From NCBI GenBank assembly GCA_011051925.1, contig DRKE01000060.1, positions 1 to 29,997 on the forward strand: a stretch of 29,997 bases of DNA, read 5' to 3'. Both the position numbers and the translations under genes were made by a program. The DNA comes from Deltaproteobacteria bacterium (GTDB lineage Bacteria; Myxococcota_A; UBA9160; UBA4427). The notes beneath the pieces were generated by a model that was given only the letters and a program-made list of their open reading frames with translations, did not search any database and was not told where the DNA came from. Shown here piece by piece: positions 7,445 to 15,246 of the stretch. Within the stretch, counting starts at the first letter, position 1, and each line of letters begins with the position of its first letter.

Positions 7445-8788
7445 CTATCCGACGGACCGGAGTCGTCGGTGGGTCTCCCGATTGAACCCCGCGATCGGCA
7501 GGTCGTTCGGGCAGGCCGAAGCACAGGGGGCGCCATCGCACGCCAGGCATGCGGTGGCATCCGTCGCGAGCGCCGCGTATTCCCGGGCCGCGATGGCCGG
7601 CAATCCATAGTCCCGGTCGTACATCCGCATGCGCATGACATCCGCGATCGGAACGCCCGCCGGGCATCGGGCCTCACAGCGTCCGCATCCGATCTGGCAG
7701 GCGCGGCCGGCGTTGAAGGCGAGGTAGCGGGCCAGCAGGGCGAGGTCTTCTCCTCGGGGCGGGCCCGAGCCCGAGGCGGCGACGTATTCGTCCACCATGG
7801 CCCGATCGTTCATCGAAACGACCAGGCCATCGACCGAAGGGTTCGACAGCACCCATCGGAAGGCGGCCTGGGCGAACGTGCCGCCGGCGGTCTCGAAGGG
7901 CCGCATGTCATTCCGGCGGGCACCCTTGAGGGTCTTCATCACCATGACCCCGACGCCCTCGGCGTGGGCCCGATCGAGGAGCCGGGGCAGGTCTGGATGG
8001 GTGGTCACGAGATCGAAACTCGCCGCGAGATCCTTCAGGTATCGGGTGAGGTTTTCCCTGAAACTGGGCTCCTGCGAGAAGTTGTAGGCGACGAGGATGA
8101 CGTCGACGATCCCGCTGTCGAGGGCATGGGTCAGGCATTCGCCCAGCCGGCCGGCATGGCCGGAGATCCCCACCGCGCGGATCTTTCCATCGCGCCGGGC
8201 CCGCTCCACGAAGGTCAGCCAGGCTTCGCTCTCGAGTCGGGCGACATCGTTGACCGCATGGTTGAGATAGATGTCGATGTAGTCCGTCTGGAGACGCCGC
8301 AGGCTTCGTTCCAGGACACCCATCTGGTATTCCGTGGTGTGCTCGGGCTTCGCCCAGAACTTGCTCGTCAGGGTCACTTCATGACGACGGCCTCGAAGAG
8401 CCCGGCCGAGAACCTCCTCGGAACGACCCTCGCCATAGCTCTCGGCCGTATCGAAATGGGTGACGCCGCGATCGAGAGCATGGCGGACGAGGGCTTCATC
8501 CGATTCGAGGGCGAAGCTTCCGAAGCTGATGTCGGGCACCTCGATTCCGGTCCGGCCCAGCTGGACCCGGCGGCGGATTCGGGGCGCCGGATCGCCTGTT
8601 CGCGCAGGGCGATCGACCGGGGACGGGGAAGGCGGGGGCGTCGCGTGGAGGGGAAGAGCGGGGCCGACGATCGACAACCCGGCGCCGACCGCGCCTCCGC
8701 GACGAAGCGTCTGCGAAAGAAAGGCCCGCCGCGTCAGCCGATCGACTTCGTTCCGCTCTTCATCCCGCTCTTCGTTCCGATCGCTCAA
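7445..8788 (-). CDS. Tat-exported aldo/keto reductase with two 4Fe-4S motifs
   Basis: From TTG at 8788 the protein is 447 residues. A Tat signal (RLTRRAFL, Arg20-Arg21, then a hydrophobic stretch to ~P45) precedes an AKR barrel starting at RRVQLGRTGIEVPDISFG. The catalytic tetrad is visible: Asp and Tyr in HFDTAESYGEG, Lys in LTSKFW, and His in YLNHAVND. The C-terminus has C-x3-C-x2-C-x3-C-P and C-x2-C-x4-C-x3-C-P, typical of two 4Fe-4S clusters. A redox-active, cofactor-loaded barrel would be folded before export, as Tat allows. A GTG at 8923 would add 45 residues ahead of the twin Arg. TTG is preferred because it gives a normal n-region and has GAAGGG upstream. The substrate is unknown. It converges on the transferase gene with a 10-nt gap. 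Confidence 0.88.
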   Translation of the reverse strand: MSDRNEERDEERNEVDRLTRRAFLSQTLRRGGAVGAGLSIVGPALPLHATPPPSPSPVDRPARTGDPAPRIRRRVQLGRTGIEVPDISFGSFALESDEALVRHALDRGVTHFDTAESYGEGRSEEVLGRALRGRRHEVTLTSKFWAKPEHTTEYQMGVLERSLRRLQTDYIDIYLNHAVNDVARLESEAWLTFVERARRDGKIRAVGISGHAGRLGECLTHALDSGIVDVILVAYNFSQEPSFRENLTRYLKDLAASFDLVTTHPDLPRLLDRAHAEGVGVMVMKTLKGARRNDMRPFETAGGTFAQAAFRWVLSNPSVDGLVVSMNDRAMVDEYVAASGSGPPRGEDLALLARYLAFNAGRACQIGCGRCEARCPAGVPIADVMRMRMYDRDYGLPAIAAREYAALATDATACLACDGAPCASACPNDLPIAGFNRETHRRLRSVG

Positions 8789-8956
8789 ATCCGTGTCGCC
8801 CTTCGAACCGTCTGCTCTTCCGGACCCGGCCGGAAGAGCGGCGGAGCCAAGAGATCCTAGCAGGCTGCCGGAGAACGTCGGACGAAGCCGGATGCACGAC
8901 AGCCCCGACCGGCCTGCTGGCACGAGGCTGGCGGGCTGGCATGCGTGCGGTCGGGA

Positions 8957-10060
8957 TCATTGGGCCGCGGGAACGACCTCGATCAGGATCGGTGGAGCGA
9001 GGGGCACTGGAGGCGGTGCACTCGCGGTCGTCACTTCGAGGTCGTCCCAGTATTTCTGCCCGGGCCCCGACGCCCAGACACCGATCGTTCCGCCCGCCGG
9101 GCGTCCCGGCGCGGAGTCGATGCATTCCGCCTGGGGTCCACTCGGCCGGGGATCACTCTCGGGCCAGACCCGGGCCTGGATGCGGTTCTGGCCCGATTCG
9201 CTGTTGATGCTGAACTCGAACCGGTACCAGGTCCCGGGCTGCGGCGTCACGCCGGTGGCCGCGTTGGCGCAACCGAGCTGCGGATGACCGACGATCGAGA
9301 AGCCGCCTCCCGGTGCGCGTCCCAGACGGTAGTAGCGGTCGGCATTCGTGAACTGGCTATAGCCCGTCACGCCCATCCCCGCTTCGTCCCGATCCAGGGC
9401 AAAGCGGCCTGTGAGCGTCATGTCCGACCAGTCGAAGCCGCTCCCGACGACATGGGAATGGATGTCGGAGAGGGCCGAGGAAGTCGAGAGCGCCCGATCG
9501 CCAGCGACATCGACGACCGAGAAGAGGGTGTCATCGGTCGAAAGGCTGTTGTTGGCCCGGGTATCGATCCATCCTTCCGCGCGATCACCGAGCGGGCTTC
9601 CGAGGAAATCCTCCCGATGAACGGCATCGGGGGAGACGGGGATGACCTGACCCGCACCGACCGGAACGACCGTCGAACCGCCGCCCGTTCCCCCGCCCCC
9701 GCCATTCGCGACAGGCGCGCGTTCCCGCGCGTTCGACAGCGGGCTTTCGACACCACCGGGACCGATGGCGCGCAGCGCGATGAAGACGACGGCCGAATCG
9801 GGGACCTCGATGGACGCCTGGAACACGCCGCCCGGATCGACCTCGGGGTTGCTGAGCTGGATCACCTGGTCGTAGTTGCCGGCACTCGGACCCACATGGG
9901 CCTCCCAACGAACGACCTCGCCTGCTCGGGAATGGGTCCAGCGGAGGATCTCGGTCCGGGCCATGGCGGTCCCGGGGGCGAGGATGACCAGGCCCAGCAG
10001 CGCCAAACCGTACAGGCCGCACCGCTTGGATCGCTCGAAGAATCGACACCGGGGACTCAT
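8957..10060 (-). CDS. Secreted protein with Fn3-like and LamG/ConA-like domains
   Basis: The 367-residue protein starts at ATG 10060 with GAGAGGAG eight nt upstream. A Sec signal peptide (hydrophobic 16-29) ends at TAMA, with cleavage after Ala34. Residues ~35-115 form a beta-rich, Fn3-like domain ending in GGVESPLSNARERAP. A Gly-rich linker (GGGGGTGGGS) follows. The remaining ~210 residues resemble a concanavalin-like jelly-roll (YRLGRAPGGGFSIVGH, GTWYRFEFSI, YWDDLEV), with two Cys that could form a disulphide. No C-terminal PEP-CTERM or LPXTG-like tail is present; it ends VPAAQ. It probably binds carbohydrate or a surface polymer outside the cell. The first domain is shared with the small protein at 25559-25981. 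Confidence 0.75.
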   Translation of the reverse strand: MSPRCRFFERSKRCGLYGLALLGLVILAPGTAMARTEILRWTHSRAGEVVRWEAHVGPSAGNYDQVIQLSNPEVDPGGVFQASIEVPDSAVVFIALRAIGPGGVESPLSNARERAPVANGGGGGTGGGSTVVPVGAGQVIPVSPDAVHREDFLGSPLGDRAEGWIDTRANNSLSTDDTLFSVVDVAGDRALSTSSALSDIHSHVVGSGFDWSDMTLTGRFALDRDEAGMGVTGYSQFTNADRYYRLGRAPGGGFSIVGHPQLGCANAATGVTPQPGTWYRFEFSINSESGQNRIQARVWPESDPRPSGPQAECIDSAPGRPAGGTIGVWASGPGQKYWDDLEVTTASAPPPVPLAPPILIEVVPAAQ

Positions 10061-10217
10061 ATCAGGGCTCCTCTCGAGCTTTTCACGCGCGCCGGAGTCC
10101 GGTTTCCGGCTTTCCCGCGCCTCATCAGTCGTTTTCGTCTTCGCATCCGTGCATCGCCCGGGGGCGTGCCTTTCGATCGTCACGGATTGAGTTTCGGAAT
10201 ACGCGCTGGAAACGCCC

Positions 10218-10231
10218 GTGACTGCAGTCAC
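10218..10231. promoter_or_regulatory. 14-bp perfect palindrome, possible operator
   Basis: GTGACTGCAGTCAC reads identically on both strands. It lies in the 295-nt gap between two minus-strand genes, 158 nt upstream of the secreted-protein start at 10060. A perfect dyad of this length in a noncoding gap suits a dimeric regulator, but I cannot name the family. A weaker GTTTC/GAAAC inverted pair lies just next to it (10191-10213). Confidence 0.4.
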
Positions 10232-10355
10232 AAGAGCCCGAGACGACACGGGAAAGCCCCTGTCGACCGGGCTCGCGTCCTGCGGAACACAGGAATCGTA
10301 GCGCCCGCCCGATTCGCGGGCCCCCGCGGCCGTGGCCGGCCGTGGGGACGGGCCG

Positions 10356-11270
10356 TCAGCGGAAGAGCCGCTCCCGCGTGAGCCCGAGCCGGTCACGGCG
10401 AAAGCGTCGGAACCGGTTCGAGAGGCCCTTCCAGCATTCGTCCGCGCAGAACCCGAGGACACGCCGCTGACACGCCCGACGCTGGGCGCCGGAGAGCTCG
10501 GCTTCGGCGACCACGGAGCGCAGCCCCTGCAGCAGCCGGTAGGCGGAAAGACCGAGCTCGGCTTGTCGAACCGGGTGGAGGCGGGCGGGGAGCGCCTGGA
10601 GGTCGGCGTGGGTCGGCGCCGGCCACCAGCGATGGAAGAGCAGCTTCGGCACGTGGACGAAGGGCCCCGCCAGCGCCAGCTGTACGGAGAGGATCCAGTC
10701 GTTCTTGCGATGGATGCGCAGGAGACCGGTTTCCAGCAGGGCCTTGCGGCGGATCATGCTGTAGTTCGGCTCATAGACGGCCGCACCTGCATGGAAGAAA
10801 TACAGCATGCGCTCCAGTCGGCGGACCGGGTCGGGGGACTCGAGAAACTCTCCCGTATATTCGACGTATTCGGATTTCCCGTCCTCCCGTTCGAGATCGA
10901 AATAGCTGGTCGCCACGATGGCCTCGGGATGGGCTTCGAGCGCCGCCACGCATTCGCTGGCACAGTCGCGTTCGAGCCAGTCGTCGGCCCCCACCCAGCG
11001 GAAGAACTCCCCCGTCGCAAGCCGCGCGACCCGGTTGAAATTCTCGATCAGGCCGACATTCTCCGGATGGACCGAGAGGCGGATACGGGAATCGCGTTCG
11101 GCATAGGCCTCGACGATGGAGCGGGTCGAGTCGGTCGACGCGTTGTCCGATACGACGATCTCGAAATCCTCGAAGGATTGTCCGAGGATCGAATCCAGAC
11201 ATCGGCCGATGGAGTCCTCGCCGTTGCGGACGGGAACGCCGAAACTGATTCGCGGGGTGCGCTCCGACAC
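10356..11270 (-). CDS. GT2 family glycosyltransferase
   Basis: From GTG 11270 the protein is 304 residues and soluble. The N-terminal GT-A fold has ISFGVPVRNGEDSIGRCLDSI, the nucleotide-binding VVSDNASTDSTRSIVEAYAERD, the NVGLIENFNRV helix, and the metal-binding Asp pair in RWVGADDWLERD. The C-terminal ~110 residues are helical and basic. It should transfer a sugar from a nucleotide donor to a lipid-linked or saccharide acceptor; specificity is not readable. GAGGAAG lies about 8 nt upstream of the start. An open frame continues upstream to 11888, but without family similarity, so the longer start is rejected. It is the nearest GT to the flippase operon, which starts divergently at 11762. Confidence 0.87.
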   Translation of the reverse strand: MSERTPRISFGVPVRNGEDSIGRCLDSILGQSFEDFEIVVSDNASTDSTRSIVEAYAERDSRIRLSVHPENVGLIENFNRVARLATGEFFRWVGADDWLERDCASECVAALEAHPEAIVATSYFDLEREDGKSEYVEYTGEFLESPDPVRRLERMLYFFHAGAAVYEPNYSMIRRKALLETGLLRIHRKNDWILSVQLALAGPFVHVPKLLFHRWWPAPTHADLQALPARLHPVRQAELGLSAYRLLQGLRSVVAEAELSGAQRRACQRRVLGFCADECWKGLSNRFRRFRRDRLGLTRERLFR

Positions 11271-11761
11271 TCGTTCTTCCTCGTGCTGATGACCCGTCTG
11301 GTCGCGTCGCCCCGGATGGCTCTTCTTCAATTCCACATGCGCCGGAGCGCGCCTTGCGACCGGCGTCTTCCCGACGTCGCATCCCGTCCCGGATCGGGAT
11401 CGGGACCCCGACGCCCTGGCCGCTGCGCTGTCCCCGTCCGTCTGCACCGGCGCGGATCCCGCCGCCGCCAGGCCCTTTCGACGCCCTTCTGACGAAAGTC
11501 GCCGTCTTCGTTGAATCGGGCACGGACGTCTGGAGCTTGATGCTCTTCGCCCAGACGCCCGCTTCCACCATACCCGAATCCGGTGCCTCCGTGTTCGCGA
11601 AGGTCGTCTGATCCGGCCCTTTCGGAGCGGTCTTGCGGAGGGCCTTCCGGATCCGAGGTGAAGGGGATGATAGGCCCGTTCCATGACCCGAAGGGGAGGC
11701 CGATTGCTATAGTCGGAGGGGTGTCCGGCCGATGGACAGGGCGGGGAGCGTTTGAAACGGG
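11271..11761. other. 491-nt divergent intergenic region
   Basis: This region separates the minus-strand GT2 gene from the plus-strand flippase operon. Open frames exist on both strands (for example 11354-11611, + strand), but none shows a domain, a good ribosome site or a credible composition. I see no gene. The part near 11660-11720 is less GC-rich and contains the promoter candidate listed separately. Confidence 0.4.
11683..11713 (+). promoter_or_regulatory. Candidate promoter of the flippase/sugar operon
   Basis: TATAGT (11708-11713) matches 5 of 6 bases of the sigma-70 -10 box, and ATGACC (11683-11688) matches 4 of 6 of the -35 box at a long 19-nt spacing. It lies 49 nt before the GTG at 11762. 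The overlapping GG-N10-GC arrangement ending in TTGCT at 11704-11708 is also weakly sigma-54-like, so the promoter class is uncertain. Confidence 0.3.
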
Positions 11762-13336
11762 GTGGGGATTCGAGATGAAGCGGCTTCGGGTCACGCCGTC
11801 GACGCGACCGGGATCGTGAGTCGGGAAGGGATCCCAGCCCGATCCGAGCCCGAGCCCCCGGCCGCACCTCAACCGTCTCTCGGTACACGGGCGGTTCACG
11901 GCAGTCTGTGGACGGGCGTCCGGTTCGCTGCCCAGTACGGACTGCGTCTGGCCAGCAGTCTGGTGCTGACCCGACTTCTCGCGCCCGAGGCTTTTGGTCT
12001 GATGGCCCTGGTCAGCGTCCTGATGACGGGTCTGGCCATGTTCTCGGACATGGGCATTGCCGCCAGCGTCGTCCAGAACCGCCGTGGCGACGACCCGGTC
12101 TTCCTCGACACGGCATGGACCCTCCAGATCCTGAGAGGGTTCGTCCTGTGGTGTTTCGCAGCGCTTTTCGCCGATGCGATGGCGACCGTCTACTCGGCGC
12201 CCGAATTGCGCAGGATCATCCTCGTGGCGGGACTGACGGCGGTGATCAGCGGGTTCAATTCGATCTCCCTGCTTCGTCTGAGGCGCCACCTGGAGATCCG
12301 GAAGCTGGCGATCATCGATATCCTCGGGCAGGCGATCACGGCCGCCGCGACGATCAGCTGGGCCTGGCAGCAGCCCTCGGTCTGGGCGCTCGTCTGGGGG
12401 GGGCTGGTCGGTTGTGTGGCCAAGATGCTGATCAGCCATCTCGCCTGTCGGGATCACCCCCCCCGCCTGGCCTGGGATCGGGCGTCCCGTCAGCAGCTCT
12501 TCGCCTTCGGCAAATGGATCTTCCTGAGTACGATCCTCTTCTTTCTCGCCGGGCAGGCCGATCGGCTCATCTTCGGCCGTCTCCTCTCGGTCTCCGCCCT
12601 GGGCGTCTTCAGCATCGCGGCGACCCTGTCGGCGATTCCCACGCAGATCGTCTGGCAGATCGGTCATTCGGTCGTCTTCCCGGCCCTGAGCCAGCGGAAC
12701 GCTTCCCGGGATCGCCTGGGACGGGCCTACCGGCGAGCGCTGATGCCGCTTCTGACGCTCGGCGTGCTGCCGGTCGCGTGTCTCGCGGCGGGTGCCCGTC
12801 CCCTGATCGAGATCCTCTATGATCCGCGCTATGCGGACGCGGGCTGGATGCTCCAGATCCTGGCGGTGGCCGCCTGGATCCAGATTCCCCAGGCGTCGAG
12901 TGGGGCAGCCGTCCTCGCCGTCGGCCAACCGAGATGGCTGGTGCTTGCCAATGGGCTCAAATTCCTCGCGATGATCGTCCTGCTTCCGGTCGGGGTCCAC
13001 GCTTTCGGCGCGGCGGGCGCCATCGCCGGCCTCGCGGGGGCCGAGCTGTTTCGCTACGCGGTCCTGACGACGGCGCTTCGCCACCTCGGCCTGCCGGGAC
13101 TGGGCGCGGATCTCGCCCTCACACTCCTCGCCGTGGTGCTGAGCTTCGCGGGCCTGTCGGCCGGAGGATGGCTCGAGGGGCAGGGGGCGGGGGCGATGGC
13201 TCGACTCGCCGGCGCGATCGCCGTCATCGTCCTGATCTGGATTCCTTCCTCGGCCTGGATCCTCCGCGCGGAGCTCCCGGGCGCGATTGCCGGGATCCGT
13301 CGGCGCCTGGCGCCGGCCGGCCAGGTCGGAGCCTGA
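11762..13336 (+). CDS. Wzx-type polysaccharide flippase (MOP superfamily)
   Basis: This integral inner-membrane protein of 524 residues has about 12-14 hydrophobic segments and should flip undecaprenyl-linked oligosaccharide to the periplasm. The N-terminal block SLWTGVRFAAQYGLRLASSLVLTRLLAPEAFGLMAL is characteristic of Polysacc_synt/Wzx proteins, followed by FSDMGIAASVVQN. A central charged loop holds AGQADRLIFGRLLSVSALGVFSIA. The start is uncertain: GTG 11762 has GGGGAG 13 nt upstream, while GTG 11816 (506 aa) starts nearer the conserved region with a weak site. The stop lies 1 nt before the next gene's TTG, so this is the first gene of a coupled operon ending at 19041. Confidence 0.88.
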   Translation: MGIRDEAASGHAVDATGIVSREGIPARSEPEPPAAPQPSLGTRAVHGSLWTGVRFAAQYGLRLASSLVLTRLLAPEAFGLMALVSVLMTGLAMFSDMGIAASVVQNRRGDDPVFLDTAWTLQILRGFVLWCFAALFADAMATVYSAPELRRIILVAGLTAVISGFNSISLLRLRRHLEIRKLAIIDILGQAITAAATISWAWQQPSVWALVWGGLVGCVAKMLISHLACRDHPPRLAWDRASRQQLFAFGKWIFLSTILFFLAGQADRLIFGRLLSVSALGVFSIAATLSAIPTQIVWQIGHSVVFPALSQRNASRDRLGRAYRRALMPLLTLGVLPVACLAAGARPLIEILYDPRYADAGWMLQILAVAAWIQIPQASSGAAVLAVGQPRWLVLANGLKFLAMIVLLPVGVHAFGAAGAIAGLAGAELFRYAVLTTALRHLGLPGLGADLALTLLAVVLSFAGLSAGGWLEGQGAGAMARLAGAIAVIVLIWIPSSAWILRAELPGAIAGIRRRLAPAGQVGA

Positions 13337-13337
13337 T

Positions 13338-13928
13338 TTGATCTTCCATGAAACGAAGCTGCCGGGCGCCTGCCTCCTCGAGATCGAGCCCCATCGGGAC
13401 GCTCGGGGCTTTTTCGCGCGCAGTTTCTGTCGGGACGAGTTCGAGGCGCGAGGTCTCGCGGCCGATTGGGTCCAGAGCAACATCTCCTTCAATGCGAAAC
13501 AGGGCACGCTCCGGGGCATGCACTGGCAGGTGGGTCCCGAAGCGGAGACCAAGCTCGTGCGTTGCACGCAGGGGGCGATCCATGACGTGATCGTGGACCT
13601 CCGACCCGACTCGGAGACACTCGGGCAATGGGCAGGCTTCGAGCTGAGCGCAGCCAATCGACGGGCCCTCTACGTTCCCGAAGGCTTCGCCCATGGATTC
13701 CTCACGCTCAGGGACGAATGCGAGGTCTTCTACGAGATGGGGGCGCGCCATCGGCCCGAAGCCGCTCGGGGATTCCGCTGGGACGATCCGGCAGTCGGGA
13801 TCGATTGGCCCCATCCGCCGCGGATCCTTTCCGAGCGCGATGCCCGGTTTCCCGATCTGCCAAAGGATCTTCGCGGTGTCCTCGCATCGACGGCCTGCGC
13901 CGCCTCGCAGGAGAACCGTCGTGAATGA
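13338..13928 (+). CDS. RmlC-like NDP-4-keto-6-deoxyhexose epimerase
   Basis: This cupin-fold epimerase of 196 residues acts on nucleotide-linked 4-keto-6-deoxy sugars. GTLRGMHWQ carries the catalytic His. KLVRC supplies the conserved Lys, EVFYEM the Tyr equivalent to the RmlC acid, and LSERDARFPDL the conserved Asp. VPEGFAHGF and RWDDPAVGIDWP are also family blocks. The second Tyr of the usual Y-x-P-E segment is His here (ARHRPE), so 3- versus 3,5-epimerase activity is open. TTG 13338 gives LIFHETKLPG, the normal start of the family, with GGAG (13328-13331) upstream. It lies 1 nt after the flippase stop and overlaps the next gene by 8 nt. Nothing shows whether the substrate is TDP- or CDP-linked. 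Confidence 0.88.
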   Translation: MIFHETKLPGACLLEIEPHRDARGFFARSFCRDEFEARGLAADWVQSNISFNAKQGTLRGMHWQVGPEAETKLVRCTQGAIHDVIVDLRPDSETLGQWAGFELSAANRRALYVPEGFAHGFLTLRDECEVFYEMGARHRPEAARGFRWDDPAVGIDWPHPPRILSERDARFPDLPKDLRGVLASTACAASQENRRE

Positions 13929-15246
13929 AGAACGCGGGCCCGGAATGGAAGCCCTGATCGAAGCGCTCTATCCGATCTGCCGAAGCATCACCGGCGACGG
14001 GCTGCGCGAGACCCTCGGGATCATCGCCGAGCGGATTCCCCTCGAGAGACACGAGGTCGCCACCGGAACCCCGGTGCTCGATTGGACCGTGCCGCCGGAA
14101 TGGAACATCCGGGATGCCTGGATCAAGGACGCCTCCGGACAGCGCATCGTCGACTACAAGGCGTCGAACCTGCACGTCGTGAACTACAGCCGGCCCGTTC
14201 CCCCGCAGCGGCTGGCCCTCGCGGAGCTCGATGCCCATCTCCACTCCCTGCCCGAACACCCGGACTGGATTCCGTACCGTACGGCCTACTACGAGGAGAG
14301 CTGGGGATTCTGCCTGCCCCATGCCCAGCGCATCCGGCTCGAGCCGGGGGAATACGAGGTCTGCATCGACTCGACCCTCGAAGCCGGGGCCCTCAGCTAT
14401 GGCGAGCTGCTGATCGCCGGAGAGAGCGAGAAGGAAGTCCTCGTTTCGACCCACGTCTGCCATCCTTCGTTGTGCAACGACAACCTTTCCGGGATCGCCG
14501 TCGCGACCTGGCTCGCGGCCGAACTCGCGAAGCGGAAACCGGGGCTCTCGTATCGTTTCCTCTTCATCCCCGGCACGATCGGCGCGATCACCTGGCTCGA
14601 ACGGAATCGGCACCGGCTGGACCGGATCGCCCATGGCCTCACCCTGGTCTGCCTCGGAAACGACGAGCCCCTGCGCTACAAGCGAACCCTGTCCGGGCAT
14701 GCCGAGATCGACCGTGTGATGGAGTTCGTACTCCGGAACTCGGAAGGGGATTTCGAGATCCGCGACTTCCACCCCTACGGCTACGACGAACGTCAATACA
14801 ATTCGCCGGGTTTCCGGCTGCCCGTCGGCTCCCTCATGCGGGGCGTCCACGGCGAGTTTCCCGAATATCACAGCTCGGCGGACAACCTCGATTTCGTTCA
14901 CATTCCGCTCCTCGAGGAGGCCGCGGATCGCCTTCTCGAGGTCTTTGCGATCCTCGAAACCAACGGCCGCTACCGCAATCGGGCGCCGTTCGGCGAGCCG
15001 CAACTGGGGCGCCGCGGCCTCTACCGCGGAATGGGCGGCGAAGCGGATCCCCGAAGCCTGTCCCAGGCGATGTTGTGGATCCTTCAGTTTTCCGATGGGA
15101 CGAACGATCTACTCTCCATCGCGGAACGATCCGGGCTGCCCTGGGCGATCCTCCGGAATGCAGCGGAACGCCTGGAAGAGCACGACCTGCTCGAACGATG
15201 CGGATCGCCGGGGCAGCGGGAAAGAGGAGGGGCATGCGCGTCCTGA
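13921..15246 (+). CDS. DUF4910-family, M28-aminopeptidase-like zinc hydrolase
   Basis: The 441-residue soluble protein shows the DUF4910 pattern: an N-terminal helical part with LYPICRSITGDGLRETL, a small inserted beta domain around WNIRDAWIKD, and a zinc-peptidase core. THVCHPSLCNDNLSGIAV supplies His and Asp ligands, and GEFPEYHSSADNLDFV supplies a further His. The last ~85 residues look like a winged helix (ISQ-type, SIAERSGLPWAILRNAAERLEEHDLL). GTG at 13921 has CAGGAG 7 nt upstream. The fold suggests aminopeptidase or amidohydrolase chemistry, but the setting inside a nucleotide-sugar operon suggests a sugar amide or acyl-sugar substrate; that is inference. It overlaps both neighbours (8 and 13 nt). 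Confidence 0.85.
   Translation: MNEERGPGMEALIEALYPICRSITGDGLRETLGIIAERIPLERHEVATGTPVLDWTVPPEWNIRDAWIKDASGQRIVDYKASNLHVVNYSRPVPPQRLALAELDAHLHSLPEHPDWIPYRTAYYEESWGFCLPHAQRIRLEPGEYEVCIDSTLEAGALSYGELLIAGESEKEVLVSTHVCHPSLCNDNLSGIAVATWLAAELAKRKPGLSYRFLFIPGTIGAITWLERNRHRLDRIAHGLTLVCLGNDEPLRYKRTLSGHAEIDRVMEFVLRNSEGDFEIRDFHPYGYDERQYNSPGFRLPVGSLMRGVHGEFPEYHSSADNLDFVHIPLLEEAADRLLEVFAILETNGRYRNRAPFGEPQLGRRGLYRGMGGEADPRSLSQAMLWILQFSDGTNDLLSIAERSGLPWAILRNAAERLEEHDLLERCGSPGQRERGGACAS

Noticed and set aside
8957..10060. PEP-CTERM sorting signal on the secreted protein
   Set aside because: The C-terminus ends VPAAQ, with no Pro-Glu-Pro, TM helix or Arg cluster.
11354..11611. Possible small plus-strand gene before the flippase
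   Set aside because: No ribosome site, no family similarity and an Arg/Pro-rich first half; treated as noncoding.
11327..13657. Long minus-strand open frame opposite the flippase
   Set aside because: Charged, repeat-like composition with no domain, opposite a clear multi-TM protein.
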